Origin: Heterotrichella gracilis
Lineage: Eukaryota > Sar > Xanthophyceae > Tribonematales > Xanthonemataceae
Direction of reading: 5' to 3'
DNA length: 64,000 bases
Assembly: GCA_032358255.1 (NCBI GenBank)
Contig: JAULBX010001891.1
Span: 1 to 64,000 of the forward strand
The notes under the pieces were generated by a model that searched no databases, was not told where the DNA came from, and was given only the letters and a program-made list of their open reading frames with translations. Shown here piece by piece: positions 52,001 to 64,000 of this stretch (the stretch's first letter is position 1; each line of letters opens with the position of its first letter). The translations under genes were made by a program, and so were the position numbers.

Positions 52001-55000
52001 AGCTCAGATATGCGTTGCTCCAAAAACCAGCCACTGGCGCACTCTGTGCATGTGTACGCGTTGCACTTCACGCATCCGCCAGAATCTGAGCAGGGCCGGC
52101 AATATGCACCTCCGGGGTACTTGGCATCCAGGCGCAAGCTACCAACCACTATGGCTGGAGGATCCTCATAATAATCATACCCAATGTTGTCCTTGGAATA
52201 CAGGTAGGCTATGTTTTGCTTGCAAGCAGTGCATTGCCTTGAATGGCTGTCCACTTTGGCGCAGAGCTTGTCGGGGATGCAGGCGTGCTTGCCTTTGAAC
52301 TGTTCATAGCCATGCCCAGCGGGGGCCGACACCACGTTTCCAGGGACCGAGCCGGCTGCATCAGGCCAAAGAGAGAGGGTTAGATTTCGAAATTGGCCAA
52401 AAGTCCAGAAACTCCACGGGGTATGTACGATGATAATATTACTTTATATCTCTGCGTTATCGAGCGTGGTCTAATGCTGTGAGCTTCTGCTGTTACAGAT
52501 GCTTGAGAAATAGGTTGTGTATCAGCACTTGATGCGCCCAAGGCCGTGGATTACAAAACACTGCAGGACCCCAGGCTCAGATCATGCAGATCAATAAATG
52601 GTTAAAAACTTTATGCCATTCTTACATTGAAACTACATCCATTCTCAGCTTCATAAAAAATGATTTTCCATCGATATTTGGTTAAGAGTGTCATTCTTGC
52701 AGAAACACGCATTAACAGATGCCGTGTAGCACAATGCACCACTCACCTGGACATTCCAGGCATCCAACCTTTGCGTTGCACTTGTTGCACCCCAGCACCT
52801 CTAAGCACGTCTTGCACACCATGCTGCCCAGCGCATCTGATGCGTCCCTCACCAGCAGATGGTTTGCTGCGCACTTTGTGCACCCACCAGCTGTCTTGCA
52901 GGCTCCAGCTGGGCACCTACATGGAAGGTATGTGGGCGTTGCAAACTCCCACTGAGGTCAGCGCCAGCAGTCACTGTGAAAAATGCACTTCACAGCAATC
53001 TACATTTACTGTCATCAGAAGCACCAAACAGATGTGCAAGGGGAGAATATCCCATGGAGATTAAACAACAAAATTAGTTTTATTGTTAAATTTTGAATCA
53101 TTTCATGCAAGGCAAGTGGAGTGCAGCTTGGGTTCTGGAATTAGATTGTATATCAAGCATGGCCTCAAAGATACATGTTCATCACCAGAAGCACCTTGCG
53201 TTGACTGTGATGGCCACTCATTATTCCTGCTGTGCGCACAAAGCAGCACCACCGGCTCGCCACCTAAAACCGCACCTTGCTGCCACACAGCTCTTGCAGC
53301 CCGTGCTGGCCAGGTTGAGCGGCAGTTCATACCTGCCCAGGTACACTGAGCGGCTGCGTACCGCTGCAGGGCGGGTGATGAAGTAGGACGCGTCGCACTG
53401 CAGGCAGGCGCCGGTGGACTCGTCAAGGCGGCTGCATCCAGAGCAATGATGGGTGGTTAGGATTCATAGTTTGTGTGCAAGGGTTTCAGAACATACCAAC
53501 AAATGCGGTGACGGGCATGTGCCATGCATGCACCCTCTGGACTAGCAATCTGGGAGCAATGTTGCTGCATGTGCAGAACAGCCTCACGCTTTGTACACTA
53601 TTGAGGCCCGGTTGTGCGTCAAAAGAAGCTGCATAATCTTGTGACACACATGGCAGACAATGTGCATTTGTACTGTGTTTTGGGCACACTTCAGTCATGT
53701 GATGCAGCGTTACCCAGCCTTTGCTGGGGCCACGTTGCACCCCCACCTGCAATGCGCCTTGGCCGCTGCCGATCCGGGTACACAATGCCTCGCCTCCAGT
53801 GGCAGCTTAGGGTCTGACGGGAACCCTAACACCTTGCCCTTGGGGCAGGAGGGGCAGCCAACGTTGTCCTTGCAAGCGCCCGGGCAGCCAAGTGCCGCGC
53901 AGGTGATGCAGCTGGAGCCTGTGGACACGACCATGGTAGATTTTCAGGTTTAGGGTTGAGATATGGGTTATTGGCGTAAGCGCGGTACTTGGCACTGTAT
54001 GTACGCCCTGGATCCTGCAGGGCATTGATTCAAATTATTCTGTTTATTTGCACATTACCGTATTCTGAATGGATTTTAATGATTTGGTTTTAATATGATA
54101 TCAAACAACAACTGACCCAAACTTGGAGAATGATTTGTGTCCAGGTGCCAACAATTTCTTGAGGTAACAACAATGAGTTTCACCAAGTTTGCGCCACGCA
54201 TTCCACAATTAATGCCAAGCAAGTGCACTGTGTGTGCCTCCTCTTCAACACACGACTTGCAAGGAGACACCGATGCCCTGACGGGGACTGTTGACTGCAG
54301 TGCATGAACTTACCTCATCCCCATTGTGACAAATTGGAACGTTTACATCAAATCCCTTGTTAGCTGGGAACAAAAATACTCCAGTGTGCTCATACCTAAG
54401 TATGCTGTGAACGCCAGGTTGCCAAACGTGTCCCTTGAAGTATGAGAGAATGCTGCAGCATTATAAAAGTACGCAAAGCGCAGCCGCGCACTGCCTGCAT
54501 GGGCACACACAGGAACACATCTGAATGTGAGGTGAAGCGTCAAGTAAAAAATCGCCTTGTGTTCTATGCCATGTATGCACCACGCATGCAGGTACTAATG
54601 AAGCTAATCCAATAGCTGATACAGCTGCTGCAACAGTTAGAACCAATAAAGCAAAAAGCTGTCCATTAAATCATCTGAATAAACGGTCTGCAATTGTACA
54701 TGGTGCGCATGGCCGTTGCCTAGCCCTCTCTGGTTGGCAGCGCCGCACCTTTTGGGCAGGTGGTGCAGCCCACAAAGTCCAGCGGAGAGGTGCATCCCAG
54801 CTTGGCAGGGGTCATGCACCGCTGCCAGGTGGCGTTGCTGGGCATGGCCGCTCCCTCACCGTAGCCATGTACATATGGCGCTAGCTCGGTGATGAGGGCA
54901 GCGCCTTTGGGGCAGCGCACGCAGCCAATACCTGCACAGCAACAAGCGCAAGCATGGGCAAGGCTGTCCATGATTCGAATCAATTGCAGTTATCAAGAGT

Positions 55001-55914
55001 CACATCCGTTGCTTTCACCCAAACATGGCCCATGCAGTTGCCACCCAGGCGCTGCAATGACACTGCTCCTTGCCCACCACCCATTGCACAACTTCCCATG
55101 TGTGTGTGCAATACTGGCAGCGGCACCAGCTCCTATCAGCTCCATCAGCGGTCGACGGACACATGGATCCCTCAAGCAAACAGGACCACCCCGTACACCC
55201 GCGCATGCGCTTTCCCCACTAGAAGACCACCTGTGAAGTCTTTTTTATCCTTTCACACGCACACCCACCTGCCTGACATCCGTCCGGCGCGCAGCCCAGG
55301 TTCTTGGTGCAGCTGAGACAGGTTTTGAAGGCGCCAGAGCCAGCTAAGATTGCGGCTTCACCGGGCTTGCACCTGCGGCAGACCAGGGGAAAACTTCATG
55401 CCAGCGTTTTTTAATGTGCACTGCGTGTGTAGGTAAGTTTATACGACCATGGTATATCAGTGCAGGTCCGTGTGCGACCTTGAATTAGGCGTTGATGCAT
55501 ATGCTGGCCCTTGATGCATAAGCTGGCCCAATCGGTGAACACCTCTAATCACCCGTGGCCCATGGTAGGTTCTAGCTAGCTCTGGCCCATGCTAGTCAAT
55601 CAAGGCGTTGGAGAAAATGCCTATTGGTAAAGTGCCGTGCGCAGCTGTGCAGACCATGTCGCATCAAACCAACTCTTACGACGTCGACTGACGGCATGTG
55701 TAGAGCAGGTCACATGTGGCAGGGTATGTATCAAAGCCAGTACCTAAATATGTGGTCACATAGACGCTTGCGTGCATGTTATCCACATTTCCTTTTGCTT
55801 TCCGTTCCACGTTTGTGACCTACCGCAGCCCGGGTAAGATGTGTGAGGTGGAGGAGGCATTGCTGGCCAGAAGTTGACGGCTGCATTCCGCACCCAGGGT
55901 GCCTGCCAGTAGCA
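49067..55914 (-). CDS. Large cysteine-rich repeat protein, probably secreted or cell-surface
   Basis: At least 12 exons encode roughly 750-780 residues dominated by C-x2-C and GC-x2-C units similar to furin-like/growth-factor-receptor Cys-rich modules, such as GCVRCPKG, GCTTCPKG, GCPSCPKG, GCTKCAANH, GCVKC, GCTNCKKG, GCEKCAEGYYR, GCSSCSHGY and GCTTCRPGKK. Exons traced: 55824-55914, 55269-55372, 54726-54931, 53747-53918, 53333-53431, 52747-52916, 51961-52355, 51562-51771, 50963-51064, 50671-50751, 50130-50257, 49693-49906 and 49067-49378. The most 5' exon has a hydrophobic stretch (VLLAGTLGAEC) like a signal-peptide end, but the start ATG lies further upstream and was not located. Keeping one frame needs GC donors at 54725, 50962 and 50670. 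Without them it could be two genes. No catalytic or membrane domain is seen; function unknown. Confidence 0.75.
51330..51445. repeat. Degenerate tandem repeat with telomere-like core in a Cys-rich-gene intron
   Basis: Three imperfect units of roughly 40-50 bp share GCC.ACATGGTGTAC or GCCGAGATGGTACAC plus a GGTCTAGG/GGGTTTAGGG core (GGGTTTAGGGTATAGGG at about 51407-51423). A TATT run, (TATT)n, lies about 70 bp upstream at 51240-51262. Confidence 0.7.
51772..51960 (-). other. 189-nt stop-free intron in the Cys-rich gene (possible exitron)
   Basis: The segment has a GTGAGG donor and a GTGCTGCAG acceptor, yet is exactly 63 codons with no stop in the gene frame. Spliced or retained, the reading frame continues. 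The inserted 63 residues are hydrophobic-leaning and Cys-poor, unlike the flanking modules. Confidence 0.75.
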
Positions 55915-57153
55915 CTGCAAGAAGGTTTGATACTACTATAACATAGTTATGCCTGCATAGAAGCCCTGCAGGCGTGGGTCCCTTGTTGGCTACAAGATTC
56001 CACGTCACGCAACTTTGATGTTACGTCACGCAAGCATGCAGTGCGATGCACACAGTGCAGCTTATCTTGCAACCAAGCACGATGCTTGGTGATGTTGCTA
56101 CCTGTGAAACAATTGCAAGGCGTACCCACAGGACCTGCCCCTCGGTTGGAAACGCCAGCGGTCCTGACAGAGGTTCCCATCGGCGCCAAGGCCTGGCCAG
56201 CTGTGCGGGGTTCAATTCGCCCTTGCTGTCTTTATAAGAAGTATGCGCACGTTACATGGGTAACAAGCAAGTCTTCTCAAAAGCACTGGTTCAACTGGAC
56301 CATGGCGGTGGGCTTGGGTACGTACGATGCTAGAACACACGGGTCTGGCATGCATGCATGCATACAACAGGCTGCTACGCGTCGGCACATACACGGCCGA
56401 ACCAACAAAAGAGTTGCCGAGTTTATGTTTTTGTTGTAACTTTGTCCTGGTATTGTTAGCAAGTGTGTCCTATGTGGGTGCGAGATATCGACACAACGCA
56501 TCGCCCATGATACGGTATCTGTCGAGCTGCACTTCTCAAGAGTGACGTAGTCCCGTCAAACTGAGTTACTCATTGGGCTAAATTCTTTCTATCCTGCACA
56601 TTGTGCACAATTAGGCCCAAGTGCAGTGCACATCGAGGCTCAATATATACACCTTGACGGTGGGACTTGTGTCAAAACCAGAGGTGGGTTGTGATGGTTA
56701 CATTGCAAAAGGTCAAGGACCAAGTGAAACTCAGGACAGTATGCAACGAAATTCAGTCATGATAGTGTGGTGGTGCAATAGCACTGAGTGCCGATGCGTA
56801 TGCTGCATTTGGTAGAACAGAAGTCGATGAAATGTGCTGCAGTTTGGCAAGCCCACTCCAGGAAGCATGCCACCACTCCCATGGCAGCACACATTTTTTA
56901 TCCAGTGGCTGCTCAAAAGTACTGCTAAGAGCTGAAGGCTATCACGTCCAAGAATATCACATGCTGACAAACAATATGTTGACAACTCGCCGAGTCACAG
57001 GGTTGTGGGGCCGTGTCACACCACGCCACCGGCACCAGGCACCACAATGACGCCACCCTTGGCAAAATACCAAAAAAACAAGCCCGCATCCTTTCAATGC
57101 TACTCTCAAAACATGCTCACCCCTCCAAAGCCCTAGAACAAGCAACCTCAGCC
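55915..57153. other. Region upstream of the Cys-rich gene and downstream of NUP96
   Basis: About 1.2 kb that should contain the missing first exon and promoter of the Cys-rich gene and the NUP96 3' UTR. A candidate exon around 56040-56220 reads hydrophobic with cysteines on the minus strand, but its phase did not join cleanly to the next exon, so it is not called. Confidence 0.5.
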
Positions 57154-60100
57154 CTAGGCAATCATGCCCGCAAGGGTGGTGCTGGCCACCTGTACGTGGC
57201 TCAGCTTGTCGGAGAACCCCATGGGCTGCAGCCGCACCGCCAGCGCCTGCCTAGTCAGCACATCCTCCCCATCCTCCTCCCCCCCCTGGTCCGCCATCAC
57301 CCACTGCGCCAGGTGGCGGGCCATGTGGGTGTGCACGGCGCGGCGGGACAGCTCTAATTGGCTGGTGCCGGTGCTGGCGCCAGCGGCCTGTGCCAGGTGG
57401 TCGCCCAGGGTGGCGGCGGCTGACAGGCGGTGGGGGCGGATCAGGTGGGGGGTGGAGGGGCTGCCGGCCAAGGGGGTGTAGGCGTCCTGCGAGGGTAAAT
57501 GAGGGGAGGCATAGTCAGGAAAGTACTTGTGGTGCAAGGTGCCGGGGTTGCCCCCTGCCAAAAGGTGGGATTCATGCATAGATGCGAGGGTAAAAATCTG
57601 TATCACCAGCGCCAGAGCAAACGCATGGTATTGGTTGGGCAGGACGATGGCCATTCACCAGGTGCTCATGGGACGCAAAGCAGGGGGCTGTTGCGCATGA
57701 TGCACCCCATCCTTGCTGCGTCAATGCATACGCGATGAGCGGGCCCAACACCCTTCCGCCCCATCCACCCAACATTTTCAGGAGAATTTGCAAGATTTAC
57801 ATAAATGACGAGGAAGATGTGACCACTGCACCCACCTGCAGCCGGTAGTACTCCTGATACAGCCCGCCCCCAGTGCGCCACGCGCTCCCCCCCTGGCCAT
57901 CCACCTCCGCCCCATGCGGCGCCAGCCTTGCCAGCAGCGCCTGCAGCCGGGGGTGCTGCCCGCTCCTGAACAGCGCAGGCGCCACCTGGGCCACCAGCAG
58001 GCGGTGTGCGGCGGGCCAATCACGTGCCTCCAGGAGCTGCTCGAGCTCGCCTGCGGGTGGGGGTCCAGGGTTTTAGTGGGTTATGGGTGGTGGGTGCTGC
58101 TCGCGTGTACAGTGGTTGAGGTGGAAGGGGAATGGTTTTAAAGGGTGGTGGGTGGGACGTTCAACTGGCAATGGGCAGCCAGGGGGAGGCGTTTGATAGG
58201 ACTTAAGTGGGACAGGAGGGTGGTGATTGCTGCTGGTGATGCGGGTAAAGGCAGGATTTAGTGGGCGGGTTGTTAGCGCAGTGCTGTCGTGTCCAGACGA
58301 CCAAGAGCCAGCATGCAGGCAAGGCACACACTGCAGGCAAGGCACACACTGCAGGTCAGGCCTAAGCAAGAATGGCCAGCGCCACGCCCTGCGCCCTTGC
58401 AGACCTGCCCCTCAATCAGAGCCTGCCGGAGAGGCTCCCATCCCCACACAGCCCTCAGAGAACAGCGGGTTATGATGGGTTTCCCGGGCACTTACTGTGT
58501 GGCTGGTGCCGGTAGCGCTCCCACACCGCCAGCGCCGCCGCCACCCACGCCCGCGGCACCCCCAGCGTGTGCACCAGAAAGTGCGCCTGGCCCGCGTCGC
58601 CAGCCCACTCCGCGGCGCCCACCGCCAGCACGTGGCGCAGCAGCGTCTCCCGCACTTGGCCGCCAGAAAAGTGCTCACTTGGCTCGTCTGGCAGGTGCAT
58701 GGCCACGTAGGCTGCCCAGTGGCTCATCGCCGGGGTTGCCAGCAGCTGGGTGATGAGGGAGGTGTGCAGGGCAAGGAGCTGCAGCAAGGGGTGGGGGGTG
58801 GGTGACAGGCAACATCCCAGGTTCGGTGCAGTCAGCGAGTCAGCAACGTAGTGGGTGGGAGGGTCGGATCAGGATTGGAGGATTTGCCCGCCTGCGATAG
58901 TGCCACATGGCGGTGCCATGCATGGCAGAGGCACGCGTGGCGTGTGAATTACAGGCAGCACGGTTTGGGCTGTACACACAGGCATCACCAGATACGCAAA
59001 CTCCATCCCCCACACCTATCGGGTCTGATGTGAGACATCATCATTATATAACTAGTAATCTGCATAACTAGACTCACTAGACTTAAAATAATGGTTGTTT
59101 CATTTTATTACTCTGAAGAATTGATGCCTACCTGCTCCGGCATCTGCTTGGCCACCGCCCCCGCATCCACCGCCCCCACAGCCCCCAGCACCGCCATCAA
59201 CATCCAGGGGAGCATGTGGTCAAAGGGGTCAGGGGAGGAACCGAAAGGGGTCATCAGCTGCGGCAGCAGGCGGGGCGGGGGCTGCGATCTGTGCGCATAC
59301 AGCTGCAGGAGGAGGTAGGTGATGTCTGGGGTGTCGCACGGGGAGGGGAGGTCGCACTGGGAGGTGTACTGGGGCACGGGGCGGGGGGCGCAGCCTGGCA
59401 GTGAGTGGGAGATGGGAGGGTCAGTCGCAAGGCAAAACAGGGAGGAGGAGCATTGTAATGTGGTGAATGACACCCCAGGGCAGGGTGCGGCAGGAGGAAG
59501 GCAATTTAGTTCAATATAGCACAGCGGCATTGCATGCGAGGAAGGGTATGAAAGATGACTTCATTATAGCACAATAACCCCCACATGCTTATTGCCTTGC
59601 TCCGCAGCCAGAGTGCACGCGTGCAGCAGCCCCCCCCACACCAGTTACCGCCCCTTGTTTGATGGCTGCCCGTGTACCCATGTGACAGCCCATGCCACAT
59701 CGTGCGACCATGTCCATTGCACACCGCCCATAGCCATTGCCCTAAAGACCCCCCCGCCACACACATGCTACCCGACCCCCGTAATACCTTGCTCCACTGC
59801 CTGTGTGTATGCGTGCAGCGCTTCCTCCAGGGGCTGAGCCTGTGGTGCCCCGTACCACAGCTGCATGCCCAGGGCACGCCACCAGTCCAGGTGGAGGGCG
59901 GGGACAACCTTGGGAAGGGAAGGAAAGGGGAGGAAAGCGGGTCAGGACGGGAGGTGGGAGGTGGGATGGTTTACTGGCGTGCTTTTTAAACTCCTTTGTC
60001 ATATCCCCATATGGCGACGAGGCTGCCACTCTAAAGCACGTACTTAGCTCAATACCAACAATGGCGGACCTGCAGAACTTAGCAGCAACTCGCAAACAGT

Positions 60101-63100
60101 TGCTGTCAATAGGTTGGGGTCCCAGGCCCAATGTTTGCAATCACGGAATTTGCACACTTTCCCTTTTCACCACCTCATGCAAGGATGCACTGCTGAAGTG
60201 CATGTTGCTCAAGTACACATAGATTCTGCTCAACCTCCCCTCCGCACGCCCCCTCCCCCTTCACCCCCCACCAACACACACCCACCTGGTTCACGAGCCC
60301 CGCCAGCAGCTGGTACAGCACCATCCTGTCTGCATGGATGTGCGCCCCCAGCCCCGAGGCAGCCCACACATCCAGCTGGCGCCGGAGGCACGCAGGGGTG
60401 GACTGGCGCAGACCCGCCTGGGGACATGGGAGGGTGCAATCGATCATCTGTGAGTTGATCTATGAGGTTGATGCACTTGTATTCTTTCTCACTGTCATGG
60501 GAAAAGGTTAGTCCCAGGGACCCTATCCAGCCCAGCTAACAAAACAGCGGTGGTAAGCAGTTACACAACCCCATGCATGCAGGCACTCACGACGCTCTTT
60601 ATTCCAATCCTGCAGATGCTCCCCCCAGGCAGCTAGTGGGCAGTGAGGAACCCACACATCACCCCCACTACCCCTGCCCGCCACCCACCGTGGCGATGAT
60701 GGACGCCAGTCGCACGTCTCCCTCCGCCGCCGCCACAGCCGCCGCCGCCGCTAGCTGGTGCCCCGACAATAGCTGCGCCACCCGCTGCAGGTAAGGCGCC
60801 GAGCCGTCCAGCGCCGCAGCCTGTGCGTGCGGCTTGGCGCGTGCCCGAAGCCATGCAGACAGGTTCGCTTTGCGCTGGAGAGTGGCCAGGCGGTGGCGCG
60901 TGGGGTGGAGGGGGGCGGGGTCCTCGGGGGCGGGGGGTGGGGGGGCGGCGTCGCCGTCGTCGCTGGTGTGCATGGCTGCGGGCGGGGTGGGGGCATGGGG
61001 GGTCATGAGAAGGGCATCTAGGCGAGGCGTGGGCAGGTGTGGGCGCATGGTGCGTCGATCAAAGGTTCCACCACGGGGTTTGGCACTGGTTGTTATAATG
61101 TGAACATGCTTGCCCCAGCTCTGCATTGGGTCCTGAGGACGTGCGGTGCCGACAGAAGAGAAAACCGGTCCAGGAGTCATTCCTACATGGCTTAAGGGGG
61201 CATTGCCACGCTGTAATGTTCATATGCTGGCATGTGCCCACCTTCCGGCTCTGACATAGAGGGCTGCGATTGGAAGGCATCCTCCGGCGAGTCTTCCTCC
61301 CCTTGTATGTGCTCGAATAGCACCCCTGTCAGCTCCCAGGCCACCTGCTCATGGCTCCCCACAACACCCTCACGGACAGTGGAGGCCTGCACAGGCGGGG
61401 GAAGGGGGGAGGGGTGATCAGGTCGAGGTTGTGGGGAGGAACCTGTGGGCGACTTGTGCACATCGCATGCATCGTGAGCTCTTGCATGCACCGTGAGCAG
61501 CAGTTTCTTTGATGCAGTGCACAGGCCATCATCCACATGATACTTTAATTGGCAATACCGCTCCTGGCTACAGATCAAAGCCTTTTGTGTAATGTCCCAC
61601 CCCTCCGCTTCCCCGCAACCAACTTCCTTGCGCCCTAAACCCTAAACTCCACATCTGTGCGCAGACCCAAAACCCACCTAACCACACCCTACACCCACAC
61701 ACCCTCACCCACCTTGCTTGCATACTGCCCCAGTGCTGCTCCGATTGCGCCACAGAGCTGTTTCAGTTGGCCCTGGCGGCTGCACTTGAGGCTCCAGGGG
61801 GGGACACAGTCCTCCCCTTGCGGGCCGTCAGGGGAGGAATAGTCGAGGTGCAGGCGAAGGAGGAAGGTCCACTTGTCTGCCAGGGGTGTGGGGGTGGCAG
61901 TGGGGGGTGGGGTGGTGCGCAGGGCGGCCCCCACCGCGATGCGCTTGAGCACTATCTGGGAGGGGGAGGCGCCTGCGGCTGTGGGGGATGGGGGCAGGGG
62001 AGTGAGTGACAAGGGGTGGTGTAATGTACATTTAGCACCTGTTTCAAGCCCTGGGTTGACAGGCCATTATCCACCACTTCAAAGGGTCTCCACAGCACAG
62101 TCGCATCTCCAGCCAAAATTAGCACCACCACAGCTCAAATTTCTGAACACATCGTTGCCAGCCAGAAGCTACTCCTGCCCAATTATCGAGTACCCAACAC
62201 ATCCTGAACCCCAACCAATGTGATCAAACCAGAAACCTCCGATCTCCATTTGATAAAACATACCTGTGGCCACAAACGTGCCTCCTGGTCCCCAGCCCGC
62301 CCTGAATGAGCGCCCCAGCAGCAGCCCGGCATCCACCAGGCACCGGTCAGTGGGGGCAGGGGGAGGAAGGCGCGCAACGCAGCGGGAGGGGGACAGCAGG
62401 GGGGTGCCGCGGGGCCGAGCCATGGGGGGGGAGGAGGGGGGCAAGGGGGCGAGGGCGAGGGCGGTTGAGGGGAGGGTGGCTCCGGCAAGCTTGGCGACTG
62501 CAGGTGGGGATGTTTTAGGGTTTAAGGGGTTGTGGACACATTTCCGGAATGCAACATACCCCCCATTTCACAGTGGCACTGCATTTGCCACATTCCTTGC
62601 AATGCAGTGCTGTTGCTCCCAAACCTGTTGCTGCACACGCAGGAAGGGATACAAGTACACTCACAAATTCCAACATGGTGCATGGAGTCGGCAGGTCATG
62701 AGGCGCGGCCTACCTGGTGGCTGCAGCGCGCTGCCGGCTCCCACCACCCCCGCCTTGTGCCGCCATGTGCGCCGCTGCAGCTGCTGAGTGGCCGCCACCT
62801 GGCGCTGGGGCGCATGTGGCTCCGCCGTCTGTGGGAGGAGGTGACGGGTGTCGGTGTGCGAGCCATGCACTGTGCAGGGTGGCAGAGCACGACGAGGGCA
62901 ATGCAAAGTGGATGGAAGTGCCACCATCAGTGTGTGCCTCCAAATAGATATCAATTTTTGAGCTATTCCAAAGCAGGGATACATGGGGTGTGATGTCAGG
63001 TAGGTCCTGGTGGGTGGGCAGCGCACAACGCAATGCACAGCCAATGGAAGGGCCACCATCCGTCTTTGCCTCTAGACAGCTCAGCAGGCGATCAACTTTT

Positions 63101-63906
63101 CAGCAAGATCAAAGCACAGTTTACATGGGATTTGATGCCAGGGATTGCCTGCTGCATCAGGCAATAAGACCTTGAAACATCTTCCGCAGGACCAAAAGGC
63201 AGACGTAAATGGGGTGTGATGTGAGGTAGGTCAACACCCAGTAAGACTTGGATTGCGGAAGGATTGGCATAAGCCAACAGCCTGGTTAGCACTATGCGGC
63301 ATGTGGGCGGTGCATTCACCCGCACCTTGAAGCGAGGCGGCGCCCCTCCCTTGCCCCGCCGCCGCTCCCCTCCCCATTCCTCCCCGCCGTATAACGACTC
63401 CTTCCACCCTGCCAGCTCAGCAGGATCCTGACCCAACTGGGCAGCCAGGGACACCTGACGCACAGGGGACGTCTCACATCGAAATCCTCCCAAACAGGCA
63501 CTAGGAATAGGCCATGGGGATCACTTCATTTGTCAACGGGGTGCATTTGTTACAGTGGAGCAAGATACGTGGAAACAAGTTGTATACGCAGGGTCACTCA
63601 ATCGTCAGGTATTTTCGGACTGTCCTCCAATATGCACATACACAATCAACACGTGCTCGCTGCAAGCATTAAAGACCTGATGTCTGGCAGTCGCAGAAAG
63701 AGTAACAAAAATTATGTTTGTTCCTTTTTTTAACTGGATGTAATGTGCACAAAATTTCCCTGGCGTGTGTGTTTCCCCACCTGGAGGCCGGGGCTGATGT
63801 CAGCGCCAGGTGGCCCCGCCTCCATGACCTCATCGCTGAGGTCATCGCTCATGCCCTTCAGGTCAGCGATGCCGCTCTCAGAGTAGCCAGAAAAGTCGTC
63901 GTCGCC
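57154..63906 (-). CDS. NUP96: NUP96-type nucleoporin (C-terminal part; 5' end outside window)
   Basis: NUP96 is a scaffold subunit of the Nup107-160 Y-complex of the nuclear pore, built of an alpha-helical solenoid; in many eukaryotes it is released from a NUP98-NUP96 precursor by autoproteolysis. About 13 exons are visible. Diagnostic blocks, in order: acidic DDDFSGYSESG (63.8-63.9 kb); LLLGRSFRAGWGPGG (62.3 kb), the strongest NUP96 signature; LSGHQLAAAAAVAAAEGDVRLA (60.7-60.8 kb), like the human ISEACSLAQxSGDHRLALL helix pair; LHLDWWRALGMQLWYGA (59.8-59.9 kb); DITYLLLQLYAHR (59.3 kb); FLVHTLGVPRAWVAAALA (58.5 kb); and C-terminal HLAQWVMADQG. Exons about 57154-57486, 57835-58050, 58492-58778, 59131-59390, 59786-59908, 60286-60419, 60689-61013, 61243-61386, 61712-61980, 62263-62499, 62713-62831, 63326-63466 and 63781-63906. 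The protease domain and any NUP98 part would lie beyond the window. Confidence 0.88.
58315..58350. repeat. 18-bp tandem repeat in a NUP96 intron
   Basis: GCAGGCAAGGCACACACT occurs twice in exact tandem (58315-58332 and 58333-58350), followed by the start of a third unit. Confidence 0.95.
62895..63245. repeat. Diverged tandem repeats filling a NUP96 intron
   Basis: GCAATGCAxAG..ATGGAAG.GCCACCATC and TGTxTGCCTC occur at 62899-62943 and 63030-63075. ATGGGGTGTGATGT.AGGTAGGTC occurs at 62981-63006 and 63209-63233, with a weaker copy at 63123-63145. The unit is roughly 110-130 bp. The unit contains GGTAGGTC, donor-like on the plus strand only. Confidence 0.85.
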
Positions 63907-64000
63907 TACAGGGTTTTGGGTAGAGTTTTAGGGTTTTGGAGGGCTGGGGGCTTCAGCGTATTCCCCGTGCATCACCAGATTCCATGGTGGCAGCTATGGT

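Noticed and set aside
63095-63325. Open frame on the minus strand reading LLAYANPSAIQVLLGVDL
   Set aside because: Begins after a consensus donor (TTCAAG|GTGCGG) of a NUP96 exon and lies in a repeat-filled intron; treated as an intronic shadow.
63960-64000. GCCACCATGG Kozak-like start on the minus strand at the window edge
   Set aside because: The frame stops after about ten codons; not a credible start for NUP96, whose earlier exons should lie outside the window.

Overview
This is nuclear DNA of a eukaryote, most likely a green alga (Chlorophyta, possibly Trebouxiophyceae). The evidence is dense multi-exon genes with short GC-rich exons, introns with C-rich polypyrimidine tracts, and plant-type protein families: FURRY/MOR2, N-carbamoylputrescine amidase, a 6-phosphogluconate dehydrogenase with a transit-peptide-like leader, PC-esterase/TBL proteins and a plant/algal GT29. 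Short TTTAGGG/CCCTAAA-like tracts lie in introns. I saw no bacterial operon, rRNA, CRISPR array or intact transposon. The lineage is inference.

Layout. 1-16399 (-): at least 34 exons of a FURRY-family protein, 3' end outside the window. 17016-19238 (+): ARFGAP2/3-type ArfGAP. 20715-21260 (-): intronless ARF1, convergent with the ArfGAP. 22516-23681 (-): small dsRNA-binding-domain protein. 24286-26244 (-): N-carbamoylputrescine amidase, divergent from succinyl-CoA ligase alpha (27079-29029, +; first exon unresolved). 30408-39874: a glycan-modification neighbourhood with two duplicated PC-esterase/TBL-like type II membrane proteins (-) flanking a GT29 sialyltransferase-like enzyme (+), plus a third 3'-exon remnant. 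41132-45776 (-): plastid-type 6PGDH, divergent from a CoA-diphosphatase-like Nudix hydrolase (46285-48280, +). 49067-55914 (-): secreted or surface cysteine-rich protein. 57154-63906 (-): NUP96-type nucleoporin, 5' end outside the window.

For eight genes the exon lengths, phases and splice sites were worked through by hand and the reading frame closes: ArfGAP, dsRBD, GT29, both PC-esterases, Nudix, most of the succinyl-CoA ligase, and most of the Cys-rich gene. FURRY, NUP96 and 6PGDH exon limits are good to a few bases.

Three points stand out. (1) The PC-esterase/GT29/PC-esterase cluster looks like a surface-glycan synthesis and O-acylation module that grew by segmental duplication; a strand of AT-rich palindromes lies next to the duplication edge. 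(2) Partial tandem copies of exon edges sit inside the neighbouring intron in several unrelated genes (GT29, Nudix, 6PGDH three times, FURRY), some beside telomere-like tracts. (3) Several introns need GC rather than GT donors to keep frame, and one intron is stop-free and a multiple of three.
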